From G963701675 sp963701675 (GTDB lineage Bacteria; Planctomycetota; Planctomycetia; Gemmatales; Gemmataceae), in contig OY969623.1 of assembly GCA_963701675.1 (NCBI GenBank), positions 8,308,001-8,372,000 on the forward strand: a DNA stretch of 64,000 nucleotides, read 5' to 3'. The notes beneath the pieces were generated by a model, which did no database searches, was not told the DNA's origin, and saw nothing but the letters and a program-made list of their open reading frames with translations. The first letter of the stretch is position 1, and every line of letters begins with the position of its first letter. This document shows positions 17,710 through 26,528 of the stretch, piece after piece. The position numbers and the translations under genes are program-made.

Positions 17710-18729
17710 TCATCCGTGCGGGGGCAGTCCTGAACCTCCCATTACTGCATGCCGTACCCATTGTCCTTGTTCATAGGAGAACCGGCGCAGGCCAACGCGT
17801 TCCTTGTTTTTCGGGCCGTTGCCTTTCACGACTCGGTTGAACTCATTCCAGTCGGGTTGAGTAAACCGCCAATGTCCGGTCTTTTCATCGTAACGCAGCT
17901 CGGTGTCTTCCTTCTTGTCGATCACGAGCCCGTTCTGGTCCTTGACCGTTACGTGAATCTTGATTCCAAGATCCAGGGCCGCCGGCGCGAAACGATCGAC
18001 GAATCGCTGCCGAAGTTCGTCGTTCGTGGCTGTCTTGATCCGCCAGCGCATGAAGGGTGTCGTCTTGACCGATTCTTTGTCGGGGGGGCCGAAGAACATC
18101 AAGCAGGGCGCCCACCAACGCTCGAACGCCTCTTGCGCCATCTGTTTCTGACGCGGGGTGCCGCTCATGAGCGTCAGCACCATGTCCTCGCCGCTCTTGA
18201 AATGAAATGCTTCTTCCATGTTGATGCGTTTCATCGTGCGGACATACGGGCCGTAACTGCCGTCAGCCAACGTCGCTTGATTCATGATGGCGGCGCCGTC
18301 CACGAGCCATTGAATCATGGCGATGTCGCCCCACGTCGGCGCTGGGTAATTGAAGACGTTGTGATACTTCGTCTTGCCGGTAATCAGATCGCGCAGCATC
18401 TGATCGCGCGGTTTGCCCAGATCCTGCGATACGCGGTAGAGCATCTGACCGTGTCCGACTTCGTCTTGCACTTTGGCGATGAGTGCCAGTTTTCGTCGGA
18501 GGCTCGGTGCGCGCGTGATCCACTCGCCTTCCGGGAGCGCGCCGACAATCTCACTGTTGGCGTGATGCTCGGCCATGCGCAACATGCCGACTCGATAGTT
18601 TTGCGGCATCCACTCGCCGGGCTCGACGATTTGGCGTTTGTCGATGCCGGCTTCAAACTCCGCGAGCTTGTCCGGGTCTTCCTTTATATCCCAGTCAAGC
18701 TTGAAATCGACGCTTGCACTCACCGACAT
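17710..18729 (-). CDS. paaA: phenylacetyl-CoA epoxidase catalytic subunit PaaA
   Basis: PaaA is the di-iron oxygenase subunit that epoxidises the ring of phenylacetyl-CoA. The 339-residue protein keeps the likely metal-ligand motifs AEHHANSEIVG, KVQDEVGHGQML and NMEEAFHFKSGED, together with YPAPTWGDIAMIQWLVDGAA. The ATG at 18729 has AGGAG 8 bases upstream, which fixes the start; the open frame continues to 18789 without similarity. It is followed by paaB after 18 bases. A PaaE-type reductase, which normally delivers electrons to this subunit, is not in the window. Confidence 0.95.
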   Translation of the reverse strand: MSVSASVDFKLDWDIKEDPDKLAEFEAGIDKRQIVEPGEWMPQNYRVGMLRMAEHHANSEIVGALPEGEWITRAPSLRRKLALIAKVQDEVGHGQMLYRVSQDLGKPRDQMLRDLITGKTKYHNVFNYPAPTWGDIAMIQWLVDGAAIMNQATLADGSYGPYVRTMKRINMEEAFHFKSGEDMVLTLMSGTPRQKQMAQEAFERWWAPCLMFFGPPDKESVKTTPFMRWRIKTATNDELRQRFVDRFAPAALDLGIKIHVTVKDQNGLVIDKKEDTELRYDEKTGHWRFTQPDWNEFNRVVKGNGPKNKERVGLRRFSYEQGQWVRHAVMGGSGLPPHG

Positions 18730-18806
18730 GCACGTACTCCTGTCTTCCGAAGTTCGGACGTGGTTCATCTTACGGCAACATGTCCGCAACCGCGATACGA
18801 GCTTGG

Positions 18807-19610
18807 CTACTGTCCCTGAAACTTCGCGGGGCGTTTTTCGAAGAATGCCCGGACGCCTTCCTTATGATCGGCCGTGTGAGCGGCTTTTTCTTGCGCCACA
18901 GCTTCTGCTTCCAGCATATCGTCCAACTTCGAGCTCGACGATTGCAGCAAAAGACGCTTCGTCAACGCAATGCCAGTCGTGGGAAGTCGTGAAAGCCGCG
19001 TCGCAAGGTCGCGGGCGGCTACCATCAGTTGCTCGGGGGGGACAACTTTGTTAACGAGACCCAGTTGTAACGCTTCACTCGCAGCCACCTTGTCGCCGGT
19101 GAAACAAAGCTCCATCGCCTTTCCTAGCCCGACCATTCTTGGCAGGAAGAAAGTATTCCCCGAATCCGGAACGAGTCCCACATTGATGAACACTTCGATG
19201 AATGAAGCCTTCTCCGACGCGATCCGTAAATCACAGGCGAGCGCGAAGCCTAAGCCTGCACCGGCGGCAACTCCATTAACCGCGGCGATTACCGGCTTCT
19301 CGAGCTTATGCAATGCAGTGATAACCGGGTTGTAACGCCGGCGTAAGTCGTCACCCAAGTGAGGCTTGAAGGACGGATCGGCATACTTTGACTTCAGGTC
19401 GCCCAAATCCTGGCCCGAACAAAAAGCACGGCCGGCGCCTGTAAGAATTACGCAGCGAACTTCGGCATCCGTTTGCAAGCTCGTGAATACACTTTGAAGT
19501 TCCTCCGTCATCGCGTCGTTGATGGAATTAAGCGAGTCGGGCCGATTAAGTGTGATCGTGCAGACGCCGTCAGCCGTCTCGAACTGAATTGCCTGGTATG
19601 CCGTGGACAT
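18807..19610 (-). CDS. paaG: crotonase-family isomerase/hydratase, probable PaaG
   Basis: The 267-residue crotonase-fold protein has the oxyanion-hole segments GAGRAFCSGQDLG (58-70) and GVAAGAGLGFALACDLRI (113-130), then VGLVPDSGNTFFLPR (144-158). The VPDSG and FFLPR signature and the paa context point to PaaG, 1,2-epoxyphenylacetyl-CoA isomerase, which turns the epoxide into the oxepin-CoA. PaaF (enoyl-CoA hydratase) is the alternative. The ATG at 19610 has AGAGGAAG about 6 bases upstream. The hpd stop is 10 bases before the start, so the two are likely co-transcribed. Confidence 0.88.
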   Translation of the reverse strand: MSTAYQAIQFETADGVCTITLNRPDSLNSINDAMTEELQSVFTSLQTDAEVRCVILTGAGRAFCSGQDLGDLKSKYADPSFKPHLGDDLRRRYNPVITALHKLEKPVIAAVNGVAAGAGLGFALACDLRIASEKASFIEVFINVGLVPDSGNTFFLPRMVGLGKAMELCFTGDKVAASEALQLGLVNKVVPPEQLMVAARDLATRLSRLPTTGIALTKRLLLQSSSSKLDDMLEAEAVAQEKAAHTADHKEGVRAFFEKRPAKFQGQ

Positions 19611-19620
19611 TGCACTTCCT

Positions 19621-20727
19621 CTATAGCGTCCCTCGGCGCGATTGTTCACGTTCGATGGCTTCGAATAGCGCCTTGAAATTCCCTTTACCGAAGCTCTGTG
19701 ACCCACGCCGTTGAATAATCTCGAAGAACAGCGTCGGCCGATCTTCGACCGGCTGCGTGAATATTTGGAGGAGATACCCTTCATCGTCGCGGTCGACCAG
19801 AATCCCCAGCTCAGCTAAGTCGGACATTTCTTCTTTGATAGGTCCGATGCGTTCGGGAAGCGAATCGTAATAGGCCGGCGGCACACGAAGAAACGACACG
19901 TCGTTTGCGCGAAGGGCCCGGACGGTTTCCACGATGTCACCCGTTGCCAGGGCGATGTGCTGCACGCCGGGACCATTGTAGAACTGTAGGTATTCTTCAA
20001 TTTGCGAACGGCGCTTGCCCTTGGCCGGCTCGTTGATCGGAAACTTGATGCGACCGTTGCCTCCCTGAACGACCTTCGACATCAATGCGCTGTACTCGGT
20101 ACTAATGTCCTTGTCGTCGAAGTGCACGAGCTGGGTGAAGCCCATTACCTTCTGGTAGAACCCGACCCATTCATCCATCTTTCCTTCTTCGACATTGGCA
20201 ACGATGTGATCGATGGCTTTCAACCCGACTGACTGGAACGTCGTCGGACTGTAGCGATCGGCGTCGAGCGGCTCGTAACCCGGGGCAAAAACTCCACGAT
20301 AACGGTCCCGGTTTACGAAGCTGTGGGTAGTGTCGCCGTAGGCTTTGATCGAAGCGTATTCGTAAACTCCGTGCTTGTCCTCTAATGGAGTCGGTGGCAC
20401 GACGCCGGTGGCGCCGCGCGAAGTTGCCGTCTTGTAGGATTGCTCGACGTTGTCTACTTCCAGGGCGATGTCCTGGACGCCGTCGCCGTGCAGGGCGAGC
20501 CGCCGGCTGTCCGGATGTTCCGGGCTAAGAGGCGATGCAAGTACAAATGTAATGTGCCCTTGCCGCAGTACGTACCCCGCCTCATGCCGCATTTTCGTTT
20601 CAAGGCCGGCGTAAGCGATGACCTCGAACCCAAAGGCATTGCGATAGAAGTACGCCGACTGGCGTGCATTACCAACGTAGAAACGGACGTGATCGACGCG
20701 CCGCAGCGGCAGGATGTCGGTCGCCAT
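19621..20727 (-). CDS. hpd: 4-hydroxyphenylpyruvate dioxygenase
   Basis: This iron enzyme converts 4-hydroxyphenylpyruvate to homogentisate. The 368-residue protein has two vicinal-oxygen-chelate domains and the iron ligands His174 (AIDHIVANV), His257 (GVQHIALAT) and Glu336 (LFFEIIQR). The C-terminal GSQSFGKGNFKALFEAIE is typical of the family. CGGAGAGAA lies just upstream of the ATG. It is the first gene of the minus-strand aromatic block, with 217 bases of divergent spacer before the next plus-strand gene, so the block's promoter should lie there. Its product feeds HmgA, encoded about 9 kb downstream. Confidence 0.96.
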   Translation of the reverse strand: MATDILPLRRVDHVRFYVGNARQSAYFYRNAFGFEVIAYAGLETKMRHEAGYVLRQGHITFVLASPLSPEHPDSRRLALHGDGVQDIALEVDNVEQSYKTATSRGATGVVPPTPLEDKHGVYEYASIKAYGDTTHSFVNRDRYRGVFAPGYEPLDADRYSPTTFQSVGLKAIDHIVANVEEGKMDEWVGFYQKVMGFTQLVHFDDKDISTEYSALMSKVVQGGNGRIKFPINEPAKGKRRSQIEEYLQFYNGPGVQHIALATGDIVETVRALRANDVSFLRVPPAYYDSLPERIGPIKEEMSDLAELGILVDRDDEGYLLQIFTQPVEDRPTLFFEIIQRRGSQSFGKGNFKALFEAIEREQSRRGTL

Positions 20728-20869
20728 AGGGTTCTCTCCGAGTTCGCAAGCACTACCATTCTAATGAGCCAGACAGGACTGTGCACCCTTGAGCAGGTGA
20801 TACCTATCTCCCAGGTCTTTAAGTTTATTGGCGCTTGCCCAAAAAATGGACATTTTCGAAAGATTTCAT

Positions 20870-20898
20870 TTGCGGACAGGCAGCTCGCGGGTTACAAA
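20870..20898 (+). promoter_or_regulatory. weak candidate promoter for the small secreted protein
   Basis: TTGCGG at 20870-20875, a 17-base spacer and TACAAA at 20893-20898 would give a leader of about 40 bases before the ATG at 20945. The match to consensus is partial. The promoter of the divergent hpd operon could not be located by eye. Confidence 0.25.
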
Positions 20899-20944
20899 AT
20901 GTGCCTAACGTCTTAACCCACCCTATTCTTGAGGAGTCCCTGTC

Positions 20945-21301
20945 ATGGTGCGACTAAGTTCCGTCGTCGTGGTCCTTACTCTGGCGCTACTTGGCGTTGG
21001 CGGCTTGCTTGCGCAGGATTCAAAAAGTAAAGACTCGGCAAGCAAGGTCAAGGGACAGCTTCCGCAGAACTGGAGCAAGCTAGGACTTAGCGATGAACAA
21101 CGTCAGAAAGTCTACATGGTCCAATCTGAGTACAAGGAGAAGGTTGAAGCTCTTGAAAAACAGCTGACTGAACTAAAGAAAAAGCAAATGGACGAAATGA
21201 CTAAAGTGCTGACCGCGAGCCAAAAGTCGAAGTTGCGCGAAATCCTCAACGAGAAAATCGGCGGAGACGATACCTCGAAAAAGTCGCCTGAGAAGCCGTA
21301 G
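20945..21301 (+). CDS. small secreted LTXXQ-like protein
   Basis: The 118-residue protein has a signal peptide (residues 1-23, hydrophobic VVVVLTLALLGVGGLLA, cleavage likely after LLA). A single helical segment LSDEQRQKVYMVQSEYKEKV...LTASQKSKLREI then resembles one repeat of the Spy/CpxP LTXXQ type. The tail is Lys/Ser/Pro-rich. GAGGAG lies 7 bases before the ATG. Periplasmic chaperone-like proteins have this shape, but one short repeat is weak evidence and the role is unknown. It ends just before a strong hairpin, so it is probably monocistronic. Confidence 0.8.
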   Translation: MVRLSSVVVVLTLALLGVGGLLAQDSKSKDSASKVKGQLPQNWSKLGLSDEQRQKVYMVQSEYKEKVEALEKQLTELKKKQMDEMTKVLTASQKSKLREILNEKIGGDDTSKKSPEKP

Positions 21302-21305
21302 GACG

Positions 21306-21369
21306 CCAATCGATTGAATGCGATTGGTCGCAAGAGCGGTGGGACATCGACTCGCATGTTCCACCGCTC
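21306..21369 (+). terminator. two hairpins after the small secreted protein gene
   Basis: CCAATCG (21306-21312) pairs with CGATTGG (21321-21327). A stronger stem GAGCGGTGG (21334-21342) pairs with CCACCGCTC (21361-21369), with further pairing of ACAT and ATGT inside. There is only a weak T-stretch after it (TTCATTTAG), so this is a plausible but not classical terminator. Confidence 0.5.
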
Positions 21370-21563
21370 GTTCATTTAGATACCCACCATCTCCCCGAGA
21401 GTTACTTCCGCCGTTAACCACCCTCGTGCGGATCGTCTTACAATAGATATGGTGTGCCGCTTGACCTCCGCTTGGTAACGGCCCACGATTGTTATTGTGT
21501 TCACCGTTTCGCATGTGCAACAATCAACGCGGGCGGTCTTATAGTTTCACTTTGGGATTCTCT

Positions 21564-24500
21564 ATGTCCACCATGCGACGAATGCTGGTCTTGGTTGCGG
21601 TGACGGGATTCGGCGCCGTCCTGGCGTGGTTGAATCCGCCGGCGATCGCTCAACAAGAACGGCCGCTTGTCGTGCAACCACAGGGCCAGATTCGTAAGCC
21701 CACGACCGACGACAACCCAGCCGATTCCTCGAAGAACTCGCTTACTGATTCGATTACGCTCCCTACAGACCGTAAAGCACGGCGGAGCATCGAAGTAGCC
21801 GAGGACTTCATCAAACAGGAGATGTGGGGTGAGGCCGCCCGTGTTCTCCAGACACTGTTGGATACGAAAGAGGACGTGTTTGTCGAGGTTAGCCGGAATG
21901 ACAAAACGCATTGGGCCAGCCTACGACGCGAGGCCAATCGGTTGATTGGAGTCATGCCGCAGGAGGGCCGCCAGTTTTACGAACTCCAGTATGGTGCTCG
22001 TGCCAAGACTCGCATGAACGAAGCGAAAGCGCAGAGCGATCCTAAAATCCTTGCCGAAGTCGCTCAGCGGTTCATGCATACCGAAGCGGGCGCAGAAGCC
22101 AGCAACCTCCTCGGCACCTACCACCTTGACCGCGGCAACGTCGTTCAGGCAGCGCTTTGTTTTGAGCGGGTTCTCTCTCAGGAGAAACCCGAGAAGACAT
22201 CGCCGCTTACCCTGCTCAAGGCTGCACTGGCTTTTCGCCGCGCCGGTGATGCCGACCGCGCGGACCAAACCTGGAAACTGCTGACGCGTGCGGCAGGAAG
22301 AGACGGCGTTAAGCTCGGAGGTAAGGCCGTCAGCCTCGATCAACTCAAGGCGGAGATCGACCGATACGGCTCCGTCGTTCAAGCGACGAGTCCATATGAC
22401 TGGGCGATGTACCGCGGTAACGCCAGCCGAAGTGCTCAGGGCAACGGCGGCGCTCCGTTCCTGCAGCCGAAATGGACCGAACCGACGTTCAATCAGCCGC
22501 AGACAGGACAATGGCTCGAGCAGGCCCTCGCACAGCAGCAACAAGGAAAATCGATCTTGCCCGCCTACTTCCCGCTGGCGGCCACCGTCCGTTTTGACCA
22601 CGGTCCGGTACCATTGCTCATCTGTCGAACCCACAACGGCATCCAAGCTCGTGACTTGAAAAGTGGGGCCGGCAAGATCGTCTGGGCGACTCAATCCCTG
22701 GGTGGGCTCGACAATCTGATTGCCGATCCCGATAAGAAAATGCTGCTCGACCAGTGGAACTGGATCGGCTCTTACATGAATACAAACGCCAACATGCTTT
22801 GTGAAAACTCGACGGTGGGAACCTTAAGCACGGATAACCAGTACGTCTACATCATCGAAGACCTGGCCCTGCCGCCCCATCCGGGCTCACAACCGATGGC
22901 CAATTTTCAATGGGGTCAGCAGCCGCCGCTCGGCAAAATGGCTGATCAAATCTATCACAATCGCTTGGAAGCATTTGATCTCCGCACCGGTAAGTTCTCA
23001 TGGTTTCTCGGAGGTCGATCACTCGACAAAGACGAAACCACCGACGCCGGGAAATTGAGCGATTGCTACTTCCTGGGGCCTCCGTTGCCTATCGGTGACA
23101 AACTCTATGTGCTCGTCGACAAGAATTCGGAGCTTCGGCTAGTCTGCTTGGAGCGGTCGCGCGACGACAAGCAGCCGCCTACGCCGACGATTAGCTGGAT
23201 GCAAACATTAGCCCACGTCCGCGACAAACTTCTTCTCGATGTAAACCGGCGTGTGAACGCCGCTCATCTTTCTTATGGCGACGGAATCTTGGTTTGCCCC
23301 ACGAATGCGGGTGTCATCTTAGGCGTCGACGTCCTCTCACAAAGTTTCGCCTGGGCCTATGCCTACCGCGAAGACGGTCCGACCACGGAGGTGAACGATC
23401 CTGTCGCCGGGGCTGTGCAGCGGCGACGCATGCCCGTGATGGGTAATGGCCAACCCGCACAGACTACGCTGCCGATTGGCTGGAAAACGTCGGCGCCCGC
23501 CGTTCACGACGGCAAGGTGGTGTTCACGGCGCCGGATGCCTCCTCGGTTCATTGCCTCGATGCCCGCACCGGCGAGCTCATCTGGAAACAACGGCGCGAC
23601 GCGGCGAATCTACGATACATGGCCGGCGTCTTCGGCGACAAAGTTTTTCTGGTCGGTGATCGAGAATGTGTCGCTTACAACCTGGCGGACGGCAAGCGTG
23701 CGTGGATCACCAGAACCGGTATGCCTTCAGGTCAGGGTGTCGCGAGCGATAACGTCTACTACCTGCCGCTCCGCTCCGGCGAGGAAAGCCAGAAACCCGA
23801 AGTCTGCGCCCTCGATATTCAAACCGGCCGTATCATCGGCAGCACGATTGCCCGGCCGGATGAAGAGACAAAGAAAATCGAAATCCCGGGAAACCTACTC
23901 TTTTACGAAGGAGATGTCGTCTCCCAGACCGCCGACCGCATTACCGTCTATCGGCAGCTGCGGTTCAAGCGGCAGGACATCGATGTAGCCTTGCAGCAAA
24001 ACGCGAATGATCCTAACGGACTATTCCAGCGCGGCGAAATCAAACTGGAGGAAGGCGACCTCCAAGGGGCCGTGGACGACCTGCAGGGCGCGCTGGCCAA
24101 CACTCCTGCGCCGGATCTGCTGGAAAAGACCCGATCCAAACTCTTTCAGACCTACACTAAACTCATCCAGCGCGACTTCAACGCCGGCGAGAAGTACTTG
24201 GCGGAATACGAGGCGATGTGTGATGTGACCGTTCCCGCTGATGCGCCACCGGAGAAAGTAAAAGAGATCGAACAGGAACGGCAGCGGCGCCGCGCGAATT
24301 ACCTTTGCTTGTTGGGAAAAGGCCGTGAACGACAAGGACGAATTACCGAGGCGTTTCAAGCCTACATGGATTTCGGCGCGCATGCAGCAGCGACCGAGTT
24401 GGTGAGCGTGATTGACGAACCGACTGTTCGAGCAAGACCGGATGTTTGGGCCCAAGGGCGGATTGCCGCCATGGTTGGCAAGGCGACTCCGGAACAGCGG

Positions 24501-26435
24501 AAGCCCATCGAAGAACTAATCCGCCAGCGGTGGGACAAAGTCCGCACCGAAGGCAACACGCGCGACCTGCGCGATTTTGTCAGCATCTTTGGGTCGGTTG
24601 TAACCATCGGCAATGAAGCTCGTTTTCAACTGGCCGAGCGCCTGACAGAAGAAGACGCCGCCCTGGAAGCCGAATTGCATTTGCTTCAACTCCGCAGACA
24701 TGCCGAACCGCAATTGGCAGCCCGTGCGGTTGAAGCGCTGGCACGTTTGATGATGAAGAAGTATTTGCTCGAGGATGCGGCACATTGGTATCGAGTTCTG
24801 GGCGATGAGTTCGCGCAGGTCGTCGTTCGTGACGGCAAACGCGGGGCGGACTTCCTGAACGACCTGGCCACCGACAAACGGCTCTTGGCCTATGTCGACG
24901 GTTCACGCCCGGCATGGACGAGTGGCCGCATTCGCGCCAAAGAAGTGCATGGCAACTTCGGCGGATACGTAAGCCACGCCTTTGAACCGGAGGGAGAAGT
25001 ACTTCCGTTCTTCGAGCGAAATCGCCTCGTCCTGCAGAATCCATCGCAACTCAAGCTCATCGACCGGAACAACAATGAGCCTCGCTTCGTCGAATCCATC
25101 CCGAATATTAGCGATTTGATGAACTACTTCGCCAATATGGCCCCCAACGTGCGTATGCCCTTCGAAGTGCAAGGGCATTTGTTCGTGGTGAATGTCGGAG
25201 ATAAGCTATTCGCCTTCGATCCCATCGAACGAAAGAAACTTTGGGAGCATAGCCTGTACGTGAGCAACGTACCCAATCAGAACAAAACATTTGCGCCGGA
25301 CCGGGACGGCCGCTGGCGCGTCATCTATGCCGACGAGTATAGCCACCCGCTCGGACGCGTCGGTCCCGTCGAGCCTTCCTATGTCTGTTTTGTTACTCGT
25401 GAAGGTCTTACCGCACTGGATCCGCTTCAAGGCACGATCCTGTGGACCAAATCCGACGTCCCGAAAAACGCTGACGTTTTCGGCGACGACAAGCACATTT
25501 TTCTGGTCGACGTCAACAAAGGTAAAGCGTCGGCGGGACGTGCGCTGCGAGCGCGCGACGGTGTCGCCGTGGATGTGCCCGATTTTGCTGCCCATTATCA
25601 AGATCGACTGCGTGTCCTTGGTCGAAAAATACTCGTCTCCGAACGTAAGCAAGGATCGCGCATTATTCGGCTTTACGATGTCCTGACCGGGTCGAACGTT
25701 TGGGAGCGAGCATTCAGCGCTAGTGCCATCGTGCTGCAAACCGAAGAGCCGGACCTCGTCGGCGTAATCGATTCCGCGGCCGACGGGAAGCTGGTTGTCT
25801 TCGACGTACATTCCCAGAAAGATGTTCTCGTCGCCTCGATCGAACCCAAGGACTTGGAGAAAAACGAAAAAGTCTACCTTTTGGCGGATGCGAACTTCTA
25901 CTACGTAATTTGCAACCGGAGCGGCGCTCAACCGGGGCCCGGCGCGTTTGTGGGCGGCATGCCCAATGTCATGAGCGGTATAAGGTGCTTGCCGATCAAT
26001 GGCATGATCTACGCGTTCGAACGGGCAACGGGGAAGTTTCGCTGGAAGAAGGACATGCCTGATCAGATGCTCGTGATGGATCAATACAAGGATATTCCGA
26101 TCTTGTTGTTCACGGCATCGCAAAACCGAATGGCCGGTGGCGGGCTCAACCGGGGAGTCGCGCCGATTGCGGCGACGCGCAGTATCGAAAAACGAACGGG
26201 AAAACTGATTTACGACCGCGACTCCACGCCTGGTCACAACCAGTTCTTCTCGCTGGTCGCAAATGTTCAGGCCGGCACCATTGAGCTAGTTGGAAATCAA
26301 CTTAAGGTCATTCACTACATTGAAGGTGGAGCGGGACCCGTAACGGACGCTGCACCATCGACATCGCAGAACTTCATTAACCGCGCCGTTCCTCGCAAAC
26401 GCGTCGTCGTGCCCGTAGGAGACCGAAAACCGTAG
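21564..26435 (+). CDS. very large secreted PQQ-type propeller and TPR protein
   Basis: The ATG at 21564 (after GGGA) gives 1623 residues with a signal peptide of about 29 residues (MRRMLVLVAVTGFG...AIAQQ). A helical tetratricopeptide-like part (roughly 65-260) is followed by PQQ-like propeller repeats starting DWAMYRGNASRSAQGNG, with cores such as VHCLDARTGELIWK. A second helical/TPR stretch (about 820-1100) and a second propeller with ALDPLQGTILWTK and AFERATGKFRWKKD follow. It should act in the periplasm or at the cell surface. It lacks the quinoprotein catalytic signature, so a binding or scaffold role is inferred. It is followed by the squalene-cyclase-like gene 93 bases downstream and may be co-transcribed with the MoxR operon. 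Confidence 0.88.
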   Translation: MSTMRRMLVLVAVTGFGAVLAWLNPPAIAQQERPLVVQPQGQIRKPTTDDNPADSSKNSLTDSITLPTDRKARRSIEVAEDFIKQEMWGEAARVLQTLLDTKEDVFVEVSRNDKTHWASLRREANRLIGVMPQEGRQFYELQYGARAKTRMNEAKAQSDPKILAEVAQRFMHTEAGAEASNLLGTYHLDRGNVVQAALCFERVLSQEKPEKTSPLTLLKAALAFRRAGDADRADQTWKLLTRAAGRDGVKLGGKAVSLDQLKAEIDRYGSVVQATSPYDWAMYRGNASRSAQGNGGAPFLQPKWTEPTFNQPQTGQWLEQALAQQQQGKSILPAYFPLAATVRFDHGPVPLLICRTHNGIQARDLKSGAGKIVWATQSLGGLDNLIADPDKKMLLDQWNWIGSYMNTNANMLCENSTVGTLSTDNQYVYIIEDLALPPHPGSQPMANFQWGQQPPLGKMADQIYHNRLEAFDLRTGKFSWFLGGRSLDKDETTDAGKLSDCYFLGPPLPIGDKLYVLVDKNSELRLVCLERSRDDKQPPTPTISWMQTLAHVRDKLLLDVNRRVNAAHLSYGDGILVCPTNAGVILGVDVLSQSFAWAYAYREDGPTTEVNDPVAGAVQRRRMPVMGNGQPAQTTLPIGWKTSAPAVHDGKVVFTAPDASSVHCLDARTGELIWKQRRDAANLRYMAGVFGDKVFLVGDRECVAYNLADGKRAWITRTGMPSGQGVASDNVYYLPLRSGEESQKPEVCALDIQTGRIIGSTIARPDEETKKIEIPGNLLFYEGDVVSQTADRITVYRQLRFKRQDIDVALQQNANDPNGLFQRGEIKLEEGDLQGAVDDLQGALANTPAPDLLEKTRSKLFQTYTKLIQRDFNAGEKYLAEYEAMCDVTVPADAPPEKVKEIEQERQRRRANYLCLLGKGRERQGRITEAFQAYMDFGAHAAATELVSVIDEPTVRARPDVWAQGRIAAMVGKATPEQRKPIEELIRQRWDKVRTEGNTRDLRDFVSIFGSVVTIGNEARFQLAERLTEEDAALEAELHLLQLRRHAEPQLAARAVEALARLMMKKYLLEDAAHWYRVLGDEFAQVVVRDGKRGADFLNDLATDKRLLAYVDGSRPAWTSGRIRAKEVHGNFGGYVSHAFEPEGEVLPFFERNRLVLQNPSQLKLIDRNNNEPRFVESIPNISDLMNYFANMAPNVRMPFEVQGHLFVVNVGDKLFAFDPIERKKLWEHSLYVSNVPNQNKTFAPDRDGRWRVIYADEYSHPLGRVGPVEPSYVCFVTREGLTALDPLQGTILWTKSDVPKNADVFGDDKHIFLVDVNKGKASAGRALRARDGVAVDVPDFAAHYQDRLRVLGRKILVSERKQGSRIIRLYDVLTGSNVWERAFSASAIVLQTEEPDLVGVIDSAADGKLVVFDVHSQKDVLVASIEPKDLEKNEKVYLLADANFYYVICNRSGAQPGPGAFVGGMPNVMSGIRCLPINGMIYAFERATGKFRWKKDMPDQMLVMDQYKDIPILLFTASQNRMAGGGLNRGVAPIAATRSIEKRTGKLIYDRDSTPGHNQFFSLVANVQAGTIELVGNQLKVIHYIEGGAGPVTDAAPSTSQNFINRAVPRKRVVVPVGDRKP

Positions 26436-26528
26436 GCCGAACGTTCTTAGGGGCGTGAGGATAGATCGGGTCATTCGTCTAGTCTTTGTGGTGCTATGCC
26501 CGAAGAACCGGTCGAAATCGGAAGGTGC

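Noticed and set aside
17749..18819. Plus-strand open frame of 356 codons opposite paaA
   Set aside because: It is the mirror of a strongly conserved gene in GC-rich DNA; its translation has no recognisable motif.
25206..26237. Minus-strand frame of 343 codons inside the PQQ/TPR gene, and another at 26286-27287
   Set aside because: Both lie opposite genes with clear signal peptides and repeats; they appear to be codon-bias shadows.
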